Below are positions 1-7,146 of a stretch of 14,802 nt of DNA, one piece after another. Location: positions 1 to 14,802 of the forward strand of contig CAIUSQ010000230.1 in NCBI GenBank assembly GCA_903901905.1, in the 5' to 3' direction. A model generated the notes under the pieces. It worked only from the letters and a program-made list of their open reading frames with translations. It had not been told where the DNA came from and made no database searches. The stretch's first letter is position 1; the number at the start of each line of letters is the position of its first letter. The stretch comes from an uncultured Actinomycetes bacterium (GTDB taxonomy: Bacteria; Actinomycetota; Actinomycetes; Nanopelagicales; Nanopelagicaceae). The translations under genes and the position numbers were made by a program.

Positions 1-211
1 CTAGGAAGGCCGATGGTTGCACGGGTGTAGTAGCCAAGCCTGTGGAGCGCATATCAAATGTGACATTAATACTCTGGCCGGTACTCATGGAAGTTTTATC
101 AATAGTCACATTTGAGTATGAGATTGTTATTGGGTTTGCAGATTGAGCGGTTGAAGGCACAGCAATTAAAGGGACGGTGACCGCCAGTAAAATCGCTAGA
201 AGCCTTTTCAC
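1..211 (-). CDS. Secreted protein of unknown function, N-terminal fragment (runs off the window)
   Basis: A minus-strand reading frame is open from a GTG at 211 to the window edge, giving 70 codons with the C-terminus outside. An in-frame TAA lies only four codons upstream of the GTG, so this is effectively the only initiation site near the N-terminus. The product begins MKRLLAILLAVTVPLIAVPS, a classic signal peptide with a K-R n-region and a hydrophobic core, and probable cleavage after AQSA around residue 25. The mature part (NPITISYSNVTIDKTSMSTG...) is rich in Ser, Thr, Val and Ile with alternating hydrophobic residues, as in beta-sandwich or Ig-like extracellular domains. That reading is inference and no family is recognised. 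It lies beyond the tRNA remnant at 334-369, so it was probably the neighbour of tRNA-Leu before the insertion. Confidence 0.75.
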   Translation of the reverse strand, partial: MKRLLAILLAVTVPLIAVPSTAQSANPITISYSNVTIDKTSMSTGQSINVTFDMRSTGLATTPVQPSAFL

Positions 212-333
212 GTCTTCACTTTACTGGAAAGATCCACAAGAAAAGCTACAAGATAGGTTTCTCAATCAACTGATAAAAAAGTTATACCCCCCACGGGCAG
301 ATGGGTGTAGTCCCTGTTACTTTACCCACGAAA

Positions 334-369
334 TGGTGTCCCGAATGGGATTGAACCCGCACTGGGAGG
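334..369 (-). pseudogene. Remnant of the 3' end of tRNA-Leu (putative attR)
   Basis: On the minus strand this stretch reads as the 3' side of a tRNA: CCTCCCAGT (end of anticodon stem plus variable loop), a T arm with TTCAATC, and a terminal ACACCA. It aligns with the corresponding part of the intact tRNA-Leu at 2510-2546 with five transitions and one deleted base over 37 columns (about 84% identity). The flanking bases CGAA just outside the CCA end also match. Similarity stops at the anticodon stem, and no acceptor 5' half or anticodon loop follows, so it is not a functional tRNA. The deletion and mismatches disrupt the T stem, indicating decay without selection. Sharing of the variable-loop sequence ties it to this tRNA-Leu rather than to tRNAs in general. 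Confidence 0.75.
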
Positions 370-390
370 CTGGGAGCAAAAGGATCTATA

Positions 391-1788
391 TCAATCTTTT
401 TTCAGTGGGCCCTCTATCGCACTTTCTAAAATATTTTTAGTGACAGATCTTGTAAACATTCCAATGTCACTATTTTCTCTTGAACTTAACCCTTGTACTA
501 CCCAACCCATTGTTCCACTAGAAAATAATCCACCTTCGCCATTTATCCCAAAGCCAAGGATCATATTCATAGTTCCATATCTCGGGAAATACCACTTATC
601 ACCACATCGAACTCTTGATTCAGCTAGATTGATGATCTCCCCCCTAAAATTATTGTCATCTTTAAATGTATCGACCTCAACCCCAACAATTTCGCGTAAG
701 TCCAAATTATCTAGATTCTTAATCCCTCGGAAAATCGATGAATCAGGCGTTCTAATTTCTAGTTCACCTTTTGCTGGAAAACATTTGTACTCCAACCCAG
801 TTAGTTCACTTTCAGGCTGATTAATCTCTCTGAATTTAACTGTCGGGTTGAATTTATTTGGATCCTCCTTGGCAGACTTATAAATCTCCATTGTTATTGA
901 TTTATCAAGACTTGATTTAACAAGTCTGGTATTCCAATATCCAGCGTTTGCACCAAAAAATAATGTATTCATCCCAGATTTCCTAGCACTCAAAACACTA
1001 TTTCTTTCTTGAAGAGTCCAATACTCGTCGTGTCCAGCACTTATTAAAACTGTTCGATTAGCAAGTAAATCCTTTTCAAAGTGTAGATCGGTATCTGCAA
1101 CATATGCCACATCAAGATTCAGTTTTTCAATATATACAACTAAAGGATGGACATATTTTAAGTACTTACCAGTTCCGAAATTCTTGTCATACGGCTTTCG
1201 AAAATCAACAATTCTCAGTCTTTTGTCAAAATCTCCAGCGGCTCCATATGTATCTGCTCCACTCCAGGTGTTATAGGCCTGCATAGTCATTATGGGAATT
1301 GAGAAAATCGCCTTTGCGGTGGAGTTTTTTTCTCTTAAAACAATAGGAACAAAACTGGAAAACTTTTGATCGTCCTCAATCTGAAACAAATACATCCCGT
1401 GGGGGAAATTATTGGTACTAATTGATGTAGTCACACTCCATTTAGATGGAGTTTTATCCATCTGATCTTTACAACTGAAACTTTTAGATCTCTGGATTAC
1501 CTTGCCTTCTTTACCTTCATAAGAACCAATTCTTATGGCTTTTATTTGAAATGATTTAGTCGGGCAAGTTATCTTGAAATCAATTACATCTCCTACAAAA
1601 TTAGAGGCACTGTTCGTGAAGCCAGCTGTGCTTTTTCGGAAGTTGTCATTCTTAATTAGAAGGAAAGGATCTATAGCCCCTGACGCGTTTGGAATATTGA
1701 GTAAGGTAAAACTTATAAAGAAGAGGAGATAGGTATGGAGCTTCATCAAGATTTTATTTGACTTTGTATACAAAGGAATTCTTTTCAC
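391..1788 (-). CDS. Secreted N,N-dimethylformamidase beta-subunit-like protein
   Basis: About 465 aa. An SD-like AGGA at 1797-1800 precedes two tandem GTGs (1791 and 1788). I choose 1788 (8-nt spacing); 1791, a TTG at 1803 or an ATG at 1746 are alternatives. The ATG at 1746 would give the shortest signal peptide (MKLHTYLLFFISFTLL). With the longer start the hydrophobic segment is residues 20-32, probably cleaved near ASGA (~39). Motifs recall the C-terminal domain of the DMFase large-subunit family: MTMQAYNTWSGADTYG (168-183), VDFRKPY (195-201), SAGHDEYW (251-258) and FFGANAGYW (278-286). In characterised DMFase an iron centre is held by Tyr and Glu ligands. Glu256 of HDEYW may correspond to the Glu ligand, but this is inference. 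Substrate is unknown and amidase activity should not be assumed. C76 and C107 could form a disulfide. It follows the small secreted gene by ~45 nt, so an operon is likely. Confidence 0.8.
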   Translation of the reverse strand: MKRIPLYTKSNKILMKLHTYLLFFISFTLLNIPNASGAIDPFLLIKNDNFRKSTAGFTNSASNFVGDVIDFKITCPTKSFQIKAIRIGSYEGKEGKVIQRSKSFSCKDQMDKTPSKWSVTTSISTNNFPHGMYLFQIEDDQKFSSFVPIVLREKNSTAKAIFSIPIMTMQAYNTWSGADTYGAAGDFDKRLRIVDFRKPYDKNFGTGKYLKYVHPLVVYIEKLNLDVAYVADTDLHFEKDLLANRTVLISAGHDEYWTLQERNSVLSARKSGMNTLFFGANAGYWNTRLVKSSLDKSITMEIYKSAKEDPNKFNPTVKFREINQPESELTGLEYKCFPAKGELEIRTPDSSIFRGIKNLDNLDLREIVGVEVDTFKDDNNFRGEIINLAESRVRCGDKWYFPRYGTMNMILGFGINGEGGLFSSGTMGWVVQGLSSRENSDIGMFTRSVTKNILESAIEGPLKKD

Positions 1789-1832
1789 CACTTCTTTCCT
1801 CAACTGTTAGGGGTAATTGACCGCATTGCAGG

Positions 1833-2219
1833 CTACTTAACTTTAAATCTTGGAGGGCATTTTTGAAAAGGACCAACAACTCTTTTCGTGGTCCGCCCTT
1901 TTGTGCAAATCAGCGGTAGTCTCTCTAAACTTAGGACTTGAACTTCTACCAAACTATAGGCGGTTCGAAATGGGACCACAGGATCGTTTGGCTTAATTTG
2001 TAGCCAGTTGGATTTGGTAACGTTTATCTGGCGACTTAAGTTAGGTCTCAATTTTTCAAGATGGTCAATTCTCTTTTTTATCTCACTTGTTAATATTTTT
2101 TGATCTGATATTTCAGCCTCAGTTGGATTTGGTTGGGTTACTGCATCCACCGCAAAGCTTGCACTTATTCCAATGCCTAACAGGGAAACAAGTATTACCG
2201 AGACAATTCGAACTTTCAC
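1833..2219 (-). CDS. Small secreted protein with C-terminal two-cysteine basic tail
   Basis: About 128 aa. The GTG at 2219 gives MKVRIVSVILVSLLGIGISA, a clean signal peptide with likely cleavage after SFA; a TTG at 2237 would add six residues (MLNNYI) and is less attractive. No strong Shine-Dalgarno sequence is visible. The mature protein starts with a Pro/Glu-rich stretch, then a probably helical charged segment (EIKKRIDHLEKLRPNLSRQI, around residues 45-65). It ends with ICTKGRTTKRVVGPFQKCPP and a basic terminus. Tails of the type C-x-KG-x-T-x-K...CP are, from memory, common on secreted proteins of freshwater Actinobacteria, which suggests a shared surface-anchoring or disulfide-closed module; that is inference. 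It is the first gene of a likely two-gene operon with the DMFase-like protein. No enzymatic family is recognised. Confidence 0.65.
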   Translation of the reverse strand: MKVRIVSVILVSLLGIGISASFAVDAVTQPNPTEAEISDQKILTSEIKKRIDHLEKLRPNLSRQINVTKSNWLQIKPNDPVVPFRTAYSLVEVQVLSLERLPLICTKGRTTKRVVGPFQKCPPRFKVK

Positions 2220-2303
2220 GATGTAATTATTTAGCAAAAATTCATATTTGGGTAGTACTCAGCGCTGTGAACGCAAAATTAAACACCCAGGGTCATAGTT
2301 TTT

Positions 2304-2331
2304 CCGATAACCCAATGGCAGAGGTAAAGGA
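2304..2331 (+). pseudogene. Inverted fragment resembling the 5' half of tRNA-Leu (tRNA-like segment)
   Basis: On the plus strand these 28 bases match nucleotides 4-31 of tRNA-Leu (minus strand, 2582-2555) at 25 positions, in inverted orientation. The shared core is CCCAATGGCAGAGG (D arm). Two of the three differences fall at the paired D-stem positions 10 and 25 (G-C in the tRNA, A-T here), a compensatory change. Beyond it no anticodon loop can be drawn, because the U33 position is wrong. A separate hairpin follows at about 2341-2375, with arms TTTGCTC/GAGGAAA and GTGC/GCAC around a 12-nt loop. TTTCC (2301-2305) could pair with GGAAA (2371-2375) like an acceptor stem. The segment is not a complete tRNA by eye. 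It lies in the 290-base gap between the small secreted gene and the tRNA, which otherwise shows no gene; the operon promoter must lie here but I cannot assign it. Confidence 0.5.
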
Positions 2332-2509
2332 GCGAAAGCTTTGCTCAAGTGCAGCTGATTTGGAGCACGAGGAAACGAGCACCTGATCATTGCCTTGAAA
2401 TTCTGCATGAAAATGTATGCACTTGTGTATGAATTGTCATTTAGTGACCAAAAAATAACTGCAATGTGCAAGATGATTTATGCACGAAGGCAACTTAATA
2501 CGCGCGAAT

Positions 2510-2585
2510 TGGTGCCCCGAGTGGGGGTCGAACCCACACTGGGAGGATTTTAAGTCCTCTGCCTCTGCCATTGGGCTATCGGGGC
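2510..2585 (-). tRNA. tRNA-Leu (anticodon UAA), short variable arm
   Basis: Full cloverleaf on the minus strand with encoded CCA, 76 nt. Acceptor GCCCCGA pairs perfectly with TCGGGGC, followed by discriminator A and CCA. The D arm is GCC/GGC with a GG in its loop. Anticodon stem GAGGA/TCCTC closes the loop CTTAAAA, giving anticodon TAA (codon UUA). The variable loop is only CCAGT. The T arm is GTGGG/CCCAC with loop TTCGACC. The anticodon assigns leucine, but bacterial tRNA-Leu normally has a long (class II) variable arm and this one has five nucleotides, which is unusual. It sits downstream of ppx, a position where other Actinobacteria also carry a tRNA-Leu. Its 3' end appears to have served as an integration site. 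Confidence 0.93.
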
Positions 2586-2625
2586 GTTACCTAGTTAGTT
2601 ACAAGCGGAGGTAAATCTACACTTA

Positions 2626-2641
2626 ATTTCCTAATGGAAAT
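2626..2641. other. Small inverted repeat between ppx and tRNA-Leu
   Basis: A perfect 6-bp inverted repeat, ATTTCC and GGAAAT around the loop TAAT, sits in the 97-base gap between ppx and the tRNA. It could be a weak transcription end for the ppx operon or part of the tRNA leader. There is no T-tract after it on the minus strand, so it is not a classical intrinsic terminator. Confidence 0.25.
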
Positions 2642-2682
2642 CCCATTATTGTCTCGATCAAAATCCTCGATCTAATCTTTAC

Positions 2683-3600
2683 TTAACTGCCACTGGCAAT
2701 CGAGAGGGCTATTCCATCCAGAATATCTGTTTCGGAGGCAATAAATTCAGTTGCTTTGGTCGCTTTCATTACCTCCGAAAGAACCAAAGAACCAGCCGTA
2801 ATTACATCTACTCGACCAGGATGCATGTAACCAAGATTCTTTCGGTCATCTCTATTTGTTTTCTTAAACATGTCAGATACTTCATGAACTTGTACTGCCG
2901 AGATGCGTGATAAGTGGATTGTATAACGATCATAGATATCTAATTTAAGAGCTGCTGCTGCAACTGTTGTTGCAGTTCCAGCTACGGCTACAAGAGTTTT
3001 TGCTTGAGTAATAGGAACTTCGGTCCCTGCAAGTGCAATGGCCTCTTGAATATCCGCTCTTGCTAATTCGATTTGATTATGCGTTGGAGGATCGTCCTTA
3101 AAGTGGCGCTCACTCATTCGCACACATCCGATATTTACACTCTTTGCAGATTCAACTTCGTTATTACCAAAGACAAATTCTGTTGAGCCCCCACCAATGT
3201 CAACAACTAAAAATGGTCCAAGTTTTGGATCCAACTCTTGAATGGCTCCTATAAATGATAGTTCGGCTTCTTCAGCGCCGGTTATAACTTCTACCTCGAT
3301 GCCTAAGCGCTCACGAACCCCATCAATAAACAAGGCCCGATTAGTTGCATCTCTGGTTGCACTTGTTGCACAGAAGCGAATCTTTTGAACACCTCGGCGA
3401 GCAATCTCGGCAGCAAATTTATCAACAGCCGCAAGTGTTCGCTTGATGGCATCTGGGTGAAATTCTCCGGTTTGATCAACACCTTGACCAAGACGAACTA
3501 TCTCCATGTCTCGCACAACTTCGCGAAGTTTATTTGACTCTACATCTGCAATCAAGAGGCGAATTGAATTGGTACCGCAGTCAATTGCTGCTACTCGCAT
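2683..3600 (-). CDS. ppx: Exopolyphosphatase / guanosine pentaphosphate phosphatase (Ppx/GppA family)
   Basis: 305 aa. Cytoplasmic ASKHA-fold phosphatase that releases phosphate from polyphosphate chain ends and/or converts pppGpp to ppGpp. The sequence shows the phosphate-1 loop AIDCGTNSIRLL (residues 5-16), the conserved ATSATRDATN (78-87), the candidate catalytic Glu in GAEEAE (around 110-111) and the second ATP/phosphate loop DIGGGST (134-140). The length is that of the short actinobacterial two-domain form without the C-terminal HD domain, so it could be either a true exopolyphosphatase or a shorter-chain/pppGpp-type homologue; the sequence alone does not decide. The ATG at 3600 is chosen because GGAAGAG lies just upstream; a GTG at 3618 is the alternative. 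The start overlaps the DUF501 stop by 10 bases, so translation is probably coupled. Confidence 0.93.
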   Translation of the reverse strand: MRVAAIDCGTNSIRLLIADVESNKLREVVRDMEIVRLGQGVDQTGEFHPDAIKRTLAAVDKFAAEIARRGVQKIRFCATSATRDATNRALFIDGVRERLGIEVEVITGAEEAELSFIGAIQELDPKLGPFLVVDIGGGSTEFVFGNNEVESAKSVNIGCVRMSERHFKDDPPTHNQIELARADIQEAIALAGTEVPITQAKTLVAVAGTATTVAAAALKLDIYDRYTIHLSRISAVQVHEVSDMFKKTNRDDRKNLGYMHPGRVDVITAGSLVLSEVMKATKATEFIASETDILDGIALSIASGS

Positions 3601-4079
3601 GGGTTGCTCTTCCACCACTCTGGTAGTTGTTCAAGGGCTTCATCACCTAAAGGGTTTACATCTGGGCCAGCCGCCAATGAATGGGCAACAAGTGAATGCA
3701 AACACTTAACACGATGTGGCATTCCTCCTGCTGAAACATTTTCCACCTCTGGTACATCCATTTGCAGTGCAGAACGTGCTGCGATGTAATCATCGTGGGC
3801 AGCTGCATATGCACCTGATAACTGCGCATCTGTTTCAAGGCGATCATTCATCTGCCCCATTAATCCAGTTGTTTCAAGCGTTGAAATAACCGCAGTTAAA
3901 CGAGGGCAGGTTGCATAATAAAAAGTGGGAAACGGTGTTCCATCTTCAAGTCGTGGTGGTGTCTCAACAACGGCTGGCTTGCCACATGGACATCGATAGG
4001 CAATTGCATGAACATCGCGAGGTGTACGACCAAGCTGAACTTCAATACAATCAAGATCTGCTTGTGTAACTTCTCTCAC
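3591..4079 (-). CDS. DUF501 family protein
   Basis: 162 aa. Conserved actinobacterial protein of unknown function, found next to eno, divIC and ppx. Recognisable blocks are QLGRTPRDVHAIAYRCPCG (15-33), PRLEDGTPFPTFYYATCPRL (42-61) and GGMPHRVKCLHSLVAHSLA (118-136). Cys30, Cys32, Cys58, Cys126 and His128 are positioned as possible metal ligands or a redox cluster; this is inference from the residue pattern. Near the C-terminus, AGPDVNPLGDEAL is also family-typical. The start is a GTG whose last two bases fall in the divIC stop (GTGA overlap), indicating translational coupling. The stop overlaps the ppx start. Confidence 0.9.
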   Translation of the reverse strand: MREVTQADLDCIEVQLGRTPRDVHAIAYRCPCGKPAVVETPPRLEDGTPFPTFYYATCPRLTAVISTLETTGLMGQMNDRLETDAQLSGAYAAAHDDYIAARSALQMDVPEVENVSAGGMPHRVKCLHSLVAHSLAAGPDVNPLGDEALEQLPEWWKSNPCE

Positions 4080-4477
4080 TGATTACCGGCCTCACTAATC
4101 GAGGCAATCAATCTGGAATACCAAGGTTGGCCATCGGTAAGTGCGCTTGCAATCTCAGTTGTGTTCTCCTGTGGAGGTGGCGTAGACCCGTCCACAACAA
4201 TATATTGCCGCTCACCCGGTAAAACGAAATGTAAGCGTTCACGGGCTTGTGACTTTATGTATTCAGGATCCTGCCAGCGCAATAACTCTTCTCGTGCTTT
4301 TTGTAGAGCAACATTATCTGCAGAAAGTTGAGACTCGAGTGCGTTAATTTGAGCGCGTTGTGTGAAGTAATGTTTTACAGGCGGTGCAATTGCTAAGGTC
4401 AATACAAAAAGAATCACAATAAATGCCAACGCACGATTGTTGGTACGACGACGAAAGTTTAATTGTCGACGCGCCAT
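4076..4477 (-). CDS. divIC: Septum formation initiator, DivIC/FtsB family
   Basis: 133 aa. Single-pass membrane protein of the divisome that, in the family, forms a coiled-coil complex with FtsL and FtsQ-type proteins at the septum. A basic cytoplasmic N-terminus (RRQLNFRRR) precedes a membrane helix at about 16-32. A coiled coil runs over about 38-66. The family signature then follows as W-Q-DPEYI..QARERLHFV.PGE (68-89). The Pro/Thr/Glu-rich C-terminal tail is low-complexity extracytoplasmic sequence. The ATG lies 9 nt after the eno stop, and the end overlaps the DUF501 GTG by four bases. The order eno-divIC-DUF501-ppx is the standard actinobacterial arrangement. Confidence 0.93.
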   Translation of the reverse strand: MARRQLNFRRRTNNRALAFIVILFVLTLAIAPPVKHYFTQRAQINALESQLSADNVALQKAREELLRWQDPEYIKSQARERLHFVLPGERQYIVVDGSTPPPQENTTEIASALTDGQPWYSRLIASISEAGNQ

Positions 4478-4486
4478 GGCTAATTC

Positions 4487-5800
<1,314 letters not shown>

Positions 5801-5840
5801 TCAACTCTGAAATCGCACTGGGTCAAATGTTTTTTCTAAA

Positions 5841-5869
5841 GTTATAGGGCCAATACTACCGTGAGTTAA
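5841..5869 (-). promoter_or_regulatory. Putative sigma70/SigA promoter of eno
   Basis: On the minus strand TTAACT (5869-5864) is followed after exactly 17 bases by TATAAC (5846-5841), both close to the TTGACA/TATAAT consensus. The -35 box overlaps the mazG stop codon. Transcription would begin near 5834 and leave a leader of roughly 70 bases before the eno GTG. Similar CTCAGAG words occur at 5869-5875, 5773-5779 and (as TCAGAG) between them, but I see no defined operator. Confidence 0.55.
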
Positions 5870-6513
5870 CTCTGAGTTTTTGAACTAATCTGATTACCAA
5901 CTCGCAACGCTTCCTTGCGAAGGGCCGCCTCAGCATCAATTCCATTGGCATGAGCCCATGCAATAACAGCATGCAGGGCTTGACCCACTGCGCTTTCATC
6001 TGCAACAGCCTCTAATGAATTCGCCGAAGGGCTGTCCACTTGTACTTGATATTTCTCTGCGCGATGCAAGAGCTTTTCAAGTAGCGGTAGCGCTGGCTGT
6101 GAAAGAGCAACCCCATCTACCGGTGAAGTTCTACCTTTTTCCTTCTTTTTAATCTCTTCCCAATTTTCAAGTACTTCTTCAGAATCTTTAACTTCAAGGC
6201 CTGCAAAGACATGAGGGTGCCTGCGAATTAACTTCTCGGCGATTCCCTGTGCAACTTCTTCAATCGTAAATGGATCTGTTGGATGATCCTCTGCCATACG
6301 AGCATGGAAATAAACTTGAAGTAAAACATCTCCCAACTCTTCTCGCATATCAATGCGGTTCCCATTTTCAACCGCTTCGATAAATTCGTAAGACTCTTCA
6401 AGAAGATACTTCAGTAAGGACTCATGGGTCTGCTCAGCATCCCACGGGCATCCCCCAGGAGAGCGCAACGTATCCATAACTTCAACTAAACGTTGAAGCT
6501 GAGATCCCTGCAT
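5866..6513 (-). CDS. mazG: Nucleoside triphosphate pyrophosphohydrolase MazG
   Basis: 215 aa. Hydrolyses (d)NTPs, including non-canonical ones, to NMP and pyrophosphate in the cytosol, limiting mutagenic nucleotides and affecting ppGpp-related stress responses. The N-terminal MazG domain has the hallmark CPWDAEQTHESLLKYLLEE (22-40). Its all-alpha NTP-PPase metal motif is Glu39-Glu40-x-x-Glu43 ... Glu59-x-x-Asp62 (EELGD). The C-terminal part, with LLEKLLHRAEKYQ, resembles a degenerate second MazG repeat. This is shorter than the E. coli two-domain enzyme (~260 aa) but in the range of actinobacterial ones. The ATG is 6 nt after the stop of the SurA-like lipoprotein gene, so they are cotranscribed. 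The neighbourhood with mfd fits a genome-integrity role. Confidence 0.95.
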   Translation of the reverse strand: MQGSQLQRLVEVMDTLRSPGGCPWDAEQTHESLLKYLLEESYEFIEAVENGNRIDMREELGDVLLQVYFHARMAEDHPTDPFTIEEVAQGIAEKLIRRHPHVFAGLEVKDSEEVLENWEEIKKKEKGRTSPVDGVALSQPALPLLEKLLHRAEKYQVQVDSPSANSLEAVADESAVGQALHAVIAWAHANGIDAEAALRKEALRVGNQISSKTQS

Positions 6514-6519
6514 TGTTCT

Positions 6520-7125
6520 TTAGTTTCCTGATGGAGTAACTGCGGAACCTGCTGCATCATTTGCAACAACATCTGCACTCTCTGGATCCCAAGTACCGTA
6601 TCTAGGATTGACAGTTATGCCAAGTTCTTTTGCTTTTGCAGTCATTAATCTCTGAATCTCTGTTCCAATTTGTTCTTCAGGAACTCCACTTGCTGTAATG
6701 AGATTACCAATTTTGTCTGAGAAAGTTATTGCTTCGATATATAAATCTAAATCTTGTGGGGCAATACCTGCAGCAACGAGTGCAATAGGAAGCTGATCAG
6801 CTCCTCCTACTTGTTGCAAAATTGCTGCTCTCTGACTATCAATCTCAGCCTTTGAAACTGTGATTTTTAATTCTGCCCCTACTTCGCGAAGAAGCGTTCC
6901 AAACAAATGAAAACGCAGTTGTGATCGGTTAAGTGTTTCGCCTGTTTCAAGTTGCATCTGTGATGTATCAGTTCCACTGCGTTCGGCCAGAATTGAATCA
7001 ATACTTCCTTGAACAGTAGCTTGTGAGATACGAACTCCGCCAACTGTTGCTGCTGCACCAACTTGGGCACATCCTGTAAGTACCACTGCAATCGAAGCAA
7101 CTACAACTGTAAGGAGTTTTTTCAC
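6520..7125 (-). CDS. SurA N-terminal-like lipoprotein (putative chaperone)
   Basis: 201 aa. The N-terminus MKKLLTVVVASIAVVLTGCA is a lipoprotein signal with lipobox LTGC and modified Cys19, so the protein should be anchored on the outer face of the cytoplasmic membrane. The region after it (VGGVRISQATVQGSIDSILAE, then predicted helices with SKAEIDSQRAAILQQVGG) resembles the helical SurA/PrsA-type peptide-binding domain. No parvulin PPIase domain follows. The C-terminus has NPRYGTWDPES, typical of the actinobacterial lipoproteins encoded next to mfd and mazG. The start is GTG with a modest GAAGG upstream, 21 nt after the mfd stop. A role in extracytoplasmic protein folding is inferred from the family and not proven. 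Confidence 0.82.
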   Translation of the reverse strand: MKKLLTVVVASIAVVLTGCAQVGAAATVGGVRISQATVQGSIDSILAERSGTDTSQMQLETGETLNRSQLRFHLFGTLLREVGAELKITVSKAEIDSQRAAILQQVGGADQLPIALVAAGIAPQDLDLYIEAITFSDKIGNLITASGVPEEQIGTEIQRLMTAKAKELGITVNPRYGTWDPESADVVANDAAGSAVTPSGN

Positions 7126-7146
7126 GACTATCTCGCCTTCTCTTGC

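Larger units (their letters stand above)
370..2509. mobile_element. Putative tRNA-Leu-anchored insertion (mini genomic island)
   Basis: The segment lies between an intact tRNA-Leu gene (2510-2585, minus) and a degenerate direct repeat of that tRNA's 3' end (334-369). Tyrosine-recombinase elements that enter a tRNA 3' end rebuild the tRNA and push the original 3' end to the far side of the insert, in the same orientation, exactly as seen here. Cargo is two minus-strand secreted-protein genes and an inverted tRNA 5'-half fragment. No integrase, excisionase or transposase is visible, so it would be a reduced or satellite-like remnant. The repeat is 84% identical, which suggests an old event. Composition in sampled lines is only slightly AT-richer than the housekeeping genes, so the call rests on the repeat geometry. 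Confidence 0.5.

Noticed and set aside
440..820. 126-codon plus-strand open frame opposite the DMFase-like gene
   Set aside because: The minus-strand frame is longer, has a signal peptide, a Shine-Dalgarno sequence and family motifs. The plus-strand product looks random.
2248..2259. TTGGGTAGTA word also present in the mfd-ppc palindrome and (as ACTACCCAACCC) near 496
   Set aside because: Only one of the sites is palindromic and one is inside a coding sequence, so a shared operator is not supported.
2296..2392. Complete second tRNA on the plus strand
   Set aside because: No anticodon loop with U33, no TTC-type T loop and no CCA end can be drawn, so only the 5'-half similarity is reported.
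2404..2421. TGCAT...ATGCA inverted repeat and repeated TATGCAC words downstream of tRNA-Leu
   Set aside because: Arms are only 5 bp with an 8-base loop and the sequence is AT-rich. It could be part of the attachment region but nothing supports that.
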